Shown here piece after piece: positions 59,635 through 64,000 of a stretch of 64,000 nt of DNA. Positions within the stretch are counted from its first letter, which is position 1. Each line of letters starts with the position of its first letter. Origin of the DNA: Vannielia litorea. Lineage in GTDB: Bacteria > Pseudomonadota > Alphaproteobacteria > Rhodobacterales > Rhodobacteraceae. A program made the translations under genes and the position numbers. The DNA is taken from contig NZ_QTNQ01000003.1 in the NCBI RefSeq assembly GCF_018424695.1, positions 1 to 64,000 of the forward strand. The letters are read 5' to 3'. A model generated the notes under the pieces. That model saw nothing but the letters and a program-made list of their open reading frames with translations, was not told the origin of the DNA and did no database searches.

Positions 59635-61518
59635 TCAATCATCATCGTCGTCGTCATCCCGCGCCCGCTCTTCCTGAATCTCGCGCACAAGCGCCGCTTC
59701 CAGGTCCGAGTTCAGCTCGCGCGTGCGTTTCACGTAGGCCTCGTTCTGCGTCAACGGCACCTCGGGCTGCCACAGTTCGGCCAGCTCCCGCAGCGTGTGC
59801 CGGTCGTGCTTGTAGAAGCTCTTTTCCACCTCGCTCGCCTCGAACTCCGAAAACTCCATGTTCTCGAGCACGTAGCGCCCGGCCCGCAGGCTGGAGTCGA
59901 ACAGCTCGCGCACGATGTCGTTCGCTCCGGCCTTGTAAAGCTCATACACATGCAGCCTGTCACGGGCGCGGGCCACGATGTGGATGTCGGGGCGGGCTTC
60001 GCGGGCGTAGCGCACCAGTTCCACCGCCGTCTTCGGGTTGTCGAGCGCCACCACCAGCACCTGCGCATGATGGATGCCCGCCGCATGCAGCAGCTCGGGC
60101 CGCGTAGGGTCACCGAAGAACCCCTTGAAACCGAAGCGGCGCAGAAGGTTGATGGTCTCCAGGTTGTGGTCGAGCACGGTAGTCTGCACGCCCGCAGCGC
60201 TCACCATTCGGCTCACGACTTGCCCGAAGCGCCCCAGCCCGGCGATGATCACCGGGGCGTTCTCGTCCATCTCGTCGGGCTCCGGCGCCTCGCTTTCGTC
60301 CGCCATCCGCTCCGAGAGCTTTTCGTAGAGAATGAAGAATAGCGGCGTGAGCAGCATCGTCATCGCCACCACCAGCAGCAAGACCTGCGCCAGCACCGGG
60401 TCCAGCATCCGCTGGCCGGTCATGAAGCCGATCAGCACGAAGCCGAATTCGCCTGCCTGCGCCAGCCCGAGGGTAAAAAGCCACTGCCCCTTTGTCCGCA
60501 GCTTGAAGATCCAGGCCAGCGCATAGAGGATCAGGCCCTTGATCAGCATCACCCCAAGCGTAAGCCCGATAATGGTGAAAATGTTGGTCCAGAGCACCGT
60601 GAAGTTGATGCCCGCCCCAACAGTTATAAAGAACAGGCCGAGCAGCAGGCCCTTGAACGGGTTCAGGTCGGCCTCGATCTGGTGCCGGAACTCCGAGTTG
60701 GCCAGCATCACCCCGCCAAGAAAGGTGCCGAGCGCCGGGGAGAGGCCCACGAGGTTCATCAGGAAGGCGATCATCACCACCATCAGCAGCGCCGTGGCGG
60801 TGTAGAGCTCGCGCAGCTTGGCCATGTGGATGAAGCGGAACAGGGGGCGCGTCAGGAAGATGCCTGCGAGGATCACCGCCGCCACCGCGCCCACCGTCAC
60901 CAGCGCCACGCCCCAGCCGGGCAGGCCCTCCACCAGCGACATGGTGTGATGCGCCTCCTCGCTCCCGCGCTGGATGGCCCCGCTCGGGTCGAGTTGCGGC
61001 ACCAGCGCAACGGGCAGCAGCGGCAGCACCGCGAGAATCGGGATGACGGCAATATCCTGCGTCAGCAGCACCGAGATGATCGACCGCCCGCCCGGCGACT
61101 GCATCAGCCCCTTCTCGCTGAGGGTTTGCAGCACGATGGCGGTGGAGGAGAGCGCAAAGGTCATGCCCACGGCGAGGGCAAGGCTCCAGCTGAGCCCCAG
61201 CGCCACGGCACATCCCGCGATCACGAGGCTGGTGCCCACCACCTGCAATCCGCCCAGCCCAAGCAGCCGGTGCCGCATGTTCCACAACGCCTTAGGCTCA
61301 AGCTCCAGCCCGATCAGGAACAGCATCACGACCACGCCGAACTCGGCAAAGTGTTGCAATTCCTGGGTTTCCGAGCCGACGAGCCCGAGGATCGGGCCAA
61401 TCACGATACCCGAAAGCAGGTAGCCCAGCACCGAGCCGAGGCCCAGCCGTGCCGATATCGGCACGGCGACCACAGCCGCGCTGAGGTAGATCACCGCCTG
61501 GTAGAGAAATCCTTCCAT
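59635..61518 (-). CDS. CPA2 monovalent cation:proton antiporter with RCK/TrkA-N domain
   Basis: The 627-residue KefB/KefC-type protein has about 12 membrane helices (GLGSVLGYLLSGIVIGPILGLVG near the start, LTQDIAVIPILAVLPLLPVAL mid-way), then a cytosolic Rossmann RCK domain beginning PVIIAGLGRFGQVVSRMV at about residue 422. It exchanges K+ or Na+ for protons and is usually gated by glutathione adducts or nucleotides. The C-terminus ends in a run of seven aspartates, which is unusual. The ATG at 61518 is chosen because it begins the first helix. Confidence 0.9.
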   Translation of the reverse strand: MEGFLYQAVIYLSAAVVAVPISARLGLGSVLGYLLSGIVIGPILGLVGSETQELQHFAEFGVVVMLFLIGLELEPKALWNMRHRLLGLGGLQVVGTSLVIAGCAVALGLSWSLALAVGMTFALSSTAIVLQTLSEKGLMQSPGGRSIISVLLTQDIAVIPILAVLPLLPVALVPQLDPSGAIQRGSEEAHHTMSLVEGLPGWGVALVTVGAVAAVILAGIFLTRPLFRFIHMAKLRELYTATALLMVVMIAFLMNLVGLSPALGTFLGGVMLANSEFRHQIEADLNPFKGLLLGLFFITVGAGINFTVLWTNIFTIIGLTLGVMLIKGLILYALAWIFKLRTKGQWLFTLGLAQAGEFGFVLIGFMTGQRMLDPVLAQVLLLVVAMTMLLTPLFFILYEKLSERMADESEAPEPDEMDENAPVIIAGLGRFGQVVSRMVSAAGVQTTVLDHNLETINLLRRFGFKGFFGDPTRPELLHAAGIHHAQVLVVALDNPKTAVELVRYAREARPDIHIVARARDRLHVYELYKAGANDIVRELFDSSLRAGRYVLENMEFSEFEASEVEKSFYKHDRHTLRELAELWQPEVPLTQNEAYVKRTRELNSDLEAALVREIQEERARDDDDDDD

Positions 61519-61647
61519 GACACCTGCCTGTTCCGACCTCTCCAGAAGTATCAGGCGCGGGCCAAAATGGAATGGCCGCAACGCCGCATTGCGCGGGTTT
61601 TCCGCCTGCGCAGGGGCACAAAATCTTTCACTGGGTTACAGGCGGCC

Positions 61648-62106
61648 TCAGAGCGGCAGCGGGCCGTCGGGCTTCAACTGCGCCATCACGATCTGGCTTT
61701 GGACCCGGGCCACCGAGGAGTGGGGCAAAAGCACCTCCTGCACGAGCCGGTTGAGTGCTGCCAGATCGGTGCAGAAGATCCGCAGCAGGTAATCCGCATC
61801 GCCCGTCATCACCCATGCGCTGGTGATCTCCGGCGTGGCAGCGACAAGGGCCGCAAAGCTTTGCGCGGCATCCGGCGCATGGGCCGCCATGTGCACCTGG
61901 ATCATCGCCTGCACCCCAAGCCCCACCGCCTCCGCATCGACCCGCGCCGCATAGCCCGAGATCAAGCCGGCGGCCTCAAGCCTCTGCCGCCGCCGCCCGG
62001 CCTGGCTGGGGCTGAGGCGAAGGTGCTGGCCGAGGCTTTCGGCGGTCTGGTTGGCATCTTGCTGGAGCAGGCGCAGCAGCGCCGAGTCGGTCTTGTCCAT
62101 GGCCAT
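61648..62106 (-). CDS. Lrp/AsnC-family transcriptional regulator
   Basis: The 152-residue protein has an N-terminal winged helix-turn-helix (DKTDSALLRLLQQDANQTAESLGQHLRLSPSQAGRRRQRLEAAGLI, about 4-48) and a C-terminal RAM ligand-binding domain (QAMIQVHMAAHAP to VMTGDADYLLRIFC). It is divergent from hppD, with 129 bp between starts, so it probably controls tyrosine/phenylalanine catabolism in response to an aromatic amino acid. Starts at 62106 or two codons later are equally possible. Confidence 0.9.
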   Translation of the reverse strand: MAMDKTDSALLRLLQQDANQTAESLGQHLRLSPSQAGRRRQRLEAAGLISGYAARVDAEAVGLGVQAMIQVHMAAHAPDAAQSFAALVAATPEITSAWVMTGDADYLLRIFCTDLAALNRLVQEVLLPHSSVARVQSQIVMAQLKPDGPLPL

Positions 62107-62235
62107 GCGGATAGTCTGCGTCTTTAAGCGATTTTTTGAAATGATGCCGCACGAAGCAGGGCAACTTCAACGAAGAATGCGCAGATTTATCCCTCACCAT
62201 GCGCTAAACTTCTGCAAAGCGAACAGGAGATACCC

Positions 62236-63339
62236 ATGGGACCCTTCCCTCATGACGCCCCCAAGGCGACCATCACCGATGAAAACCCCGCCGGCACCGA
62301 CGGCTTCGAGTTTGTCGAATTCGCCCACCCTGACCCCGAGCACCTGCGCGAGACCTTCCGCGCCATGGGCTATACCCACGTTGCCACCCACAAGACCAAG
62401 CGCATCGAGCTTTGGCAGCAGGGCGACATCAGCTACCTGATCAATGACGAGAAGGGCACTCATGGCCGTGACTTCGTGGAAGAGCACGGCCCCTGCGCCC
62501 CCTCGATGGGTTGGCGCGTGGTGGACGCCCAGCATGCCTATGACCACGCGGTGAAAAACGGCGCAGAGCCCTACGACGGCCCCGGCAAAACCATGGATGT
62601 GCCCGCTATTCGCGGCATCGGCGGCTCGCTGATCTATTTCATCGAGGACTACTTCGAAACCAGCGCCTACAATGCCGAGTTCGACTGGCACGACGATGCG
62701 CACCCGCAGGGCGTCGGCTTCTACTACCTCGACCACCTCACCCATAACGTCTTCAAGGGCAACATGGACAAGTGGTTCCAGTTCTACGGAAAGCTCTTCA
62801 ACTTCCGTGAAATCCGCTTCTTTGACATCGAGGGCAAGTTCACCGGCCTGTTCTCCCGGGCGCTGACCTCGCCTTGCGGGCGCATCCGCATTCCGATCAA
62901 CGAGGACCGGGGCGAGACCGGGCAGATCGTGGCCTATCTGAAAAAGTACAACGGCGAAGGCATCCAGCACATCGCCGTGGGCGCGCGCGACATCTACGAG
63001 GCGACCGACGCCATTGCCGAGATGGGCGTCAAGTTCATGCCCGGCCCGCCCGAGACCTATTACAAGATGTCGAAGGAGCGCGTAGTCGGCCACGAAGAGC
63101 CGCTGAACCGGATGATGAAGCACGGCATCCTGATTGACGGCGAGGGCGTGGTGGACGGCGGCGAAACCCGCATCCTGCTGCAAATCTTCTCGAAAACGGT
63201 GATCGGCCCGATCTTCTTCGAGTTCATCCAGCGCAAGGGCGATGACGGCTTCGGCGAGGGCAACTTCAAGGCGCTGTTCGAGAGCATCGAGCAGGAGCAG
63301 ATCGAAAGCGGCGAGCTGAAACCGGAGGATGCGGCCTAA
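62236..63339 (+). CDS. hppD: 4-hydroxyphenylpyruvate dioxygenase
   Basis: The 367-residue enzyme oxidises 4-hydroxyphenylpyruvate to homogentisate in tyrosine catabolism. It has two VOC modules, with the iron ligands His167 (DHLTHN), His245 (IQHIAVG) and Glu329 (IFFEFIQRKG) all present. AGGAGA precedes the ATG at 62236. The upstream Lrp regulator is divergent. Its stop codon is followed immediately by a palindromic repeat that fills the gap to kdsA. Neighbouring homogentisate genes are not in the window. Confidence 0.95.
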   Translation: MGPFPHDAPKATITDENPAGTDGFEFVEFAHPDPEHLRETFRAMGYTHVATHKTKRIELWQQGDISYLINDEKGTHGRDFVEEHGPCAPSMGWRVVDAQHAYDHAVKNGAEPYDGPGKTMDVPAIRGIGGSLIYFIEDYFETSAYNAEFDWHDDAHPQGVGFYYLDHLTHNVFKGNMDKWFQFYGKLFNFREIRFFDIEGKFTGLFSRALTSPCGRIRIPINEDRGETGQIVAYLKKYNGEGIQHIAVGARDIYEATDAIAEMGVKFMPGPPETYYKMSKERVVGHEEPLNRMMKHGILIDGEGVVDGGETRILLQIFSKTVIGPIFFEFIQRKGDDGFGEGNFKALFESIEQEQIESGELKPEDAA

Positions 63340-63408
63340 GGGCAGCTCCTCGGGCCCTTCGGACCCTCCTCGCACCTGCGATGAGGACCGCAAGGGCCGA
63401 AGAGCAGA
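63340..63408. repeat. Palindromic dispersed repeat, copy C
   Basis: A 69-bp copy of the element at 20635 and 27374. It fills the whole gap between the convergent stops of hppD (63339) and kdsA (63409). Read rightwards it begins right after TAA as GGGCAGCTCCTCGG and ends GGCCGAAGAGCAG, with the inner dyad CCTCCTCGCA / TGCGATGAGG. In this place it can act on both transcripts. Confidence 0.85.
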
Positions 63409-64000
63409 TCAGCCCTTCGTCACCGCGTCCAGCGCCGTCAGCCGGTCGAGCACGACCGGAAGATCCTGCAACTTCAGCATGTTCGGCCCGTCCGAGGGCG
63501 CGGTGTCTGGGGCTTCGTGCACCTCCATGAAGACCGCCGCGCAGCCTACCGCCATCGCCGCCGCCGCCAGCACCGGCACATACTCGCGCTTGCCCCCGGT
63601 GGAGCCGCCAAGCCCGCCGGGCTGCTGCACCGAGTGGGTTGCGTCGAAGACCACGGGGTAGCCCGTCTCCGCCATGATCGGCAGGCTGCGGAAGTCGCTG
63701 ACCAGCGCGTTGTAGCCAAAGCTCGTGCCCCGCTCGCAGAGCATGATCCGCTCGTTGCCCGTGCTGGCGATCTTCTCGGCCACGTTCGCCATGTCCCAGG
63801 GCGCCAGAAACTGGCCCTTCTTCACATTCACCGCGCAGCCCGTCTCTCCGGCGGCCAGCAGCAGGTCGGTTTGGCGGCAGAGAAAGGCGGGGATCTGGAG
63901 GATGTCCACCACCTCGCCCGCCCGCTGCGCCTGCGCCACGTCATGCACGTCGGTCACCACCGGGCAGCCGAACTCCTCGCGCACGGCGGCCAGCACCTCC
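63409..64000 (-). CDS. kdsA: 3-deoxy-8-phosphooctulonate (KDO-8-P) synthase, 3' part
   Basis: About 195 C-terminal residues of KdsA lie in the window; the gene continues past 64000. Diagnostic blocks are [57 protein letters not shown] and [11 protein letters not shown]. The enzyme condenses phosphoenolpyruvate with arabinose 5-phosphate for the KDO core of lipopolysaccharide. An [10 protein letters not shown] segment suggests the metal-independent class. It is convergent with hppD across a palindromic repeat. Confidence 0.93.
   Translation of the reverse strand, partial: EVLAAVREEFGCPVVTDVHDVAQAQRAGEVVDILQIPAFLCRQTDLLLAAGETGCAVNVKKGQFLAPWDMANVAEKIASTGNERIMLCERGTSFGYNALVSDFRSLPIMAETGYPVVFDATHSVQQPGGLGGSTGGKREYVPVLAAAAMAVGCAAVFMEVHEAPDTAPSDGPNMLKLQDLPVVLDRLTALDAVTKG

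Overview
The window is high-GC DNA from a marine Rhodobacterales bacterium (Roseobacter group, Alphaproteobacteria). Evidence: a phaZ / phaC-phaP-phaR polyhydroxyalkanoate locus, the pyrG-secG-purA neighbourhood, rpiA next to gor, hflK-hflC-DUF2065-degP, a SUV3-like helicase followed by an S4 protein, ferredoxin and CarD, and hppD beside an Lrp regulator. I see no integrase, transposase, phage gene, CRISPR array, rRNA or tRNA. The window is mostly chromosomal core with a few small accessory genes.

Layout. 1-6.2 kb: a phosphatase, two PLP enzymes, two alpha/beta hydrolases (one lacking its nucleophile), a VOC protein and an unknown tail-anchored protein. 6.3-10.8 kb: storage-polymer locus with depolymerase, synthase, phasin and repressor, including two exact CTGC-N3-GCAG operator candidates before phaP. 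10.9-15.6 kb: an APC-like membrane protein, a class III aminotransferase divergent from a LysR regulator, and an HExxH protein whose gene overlaps a small exported-protein gene. 15.7-26.1 kb: a DegT aminotransferase, then a long leftward operon made of an amino-acid-type ABC transporter (ATPase, two binding proteins, two permeases), two glutamine synthetase-like ligases, a class I amidotransferase and a PuuB-like oxidase. It looks like an import and gamma-glutamylation route for an amine. 26.1-27.9 kb: a cytosolic PhnD-like protein and two TerB paralogues.

27.9-32 kb: pyrG, secG, purA and DUF2842. 32.2-36.7 kb: a 1224-residue acidic, low-complexity protein divergent from thiamine diphosphokinase. 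36.7-39.2 kb: an EamA transporter, a YqaA-type membrane protein and an exported L,D-transpeptidase-like protein. 39.2-43 kb: accessory patch with a second small HExxH protein, a DoeA/creatinase-like hydrolase, a PPOX flavoprotein and a membrane-anchored nuclease. 43-48.3 kb: sdaA, an acetyltransferase, a CDF metal exporter, rpiA and gor. 48.4-52.9 kb: membrane proteolysis genes ending in a strong terminator. 53.1-64 kb: a lysophospholipase-like hydrolase, an SCP2 protein, a TPR protein, the RNA helicase group, CarD, a CPA2 antiporter, an Lrp regulator, hppD and the 3' part of kdsA.

The most interesting non-coding signal is a ~70-bp palindromic element found three times (20635-20706, 27374-27445, 63340-63408). 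Each copy begins immediately after a stop codon. Two copies lie between same-strand genes of an apparent operon and one fills a convergent gap. The most interesting coding signals are the overlapping HExxH/exported-protein pair, the Ser-to-Gly alpha/beta hydrolase and the gamma-glutamylation operon. No complete, clearly undescribed multi-gene system is proven here.
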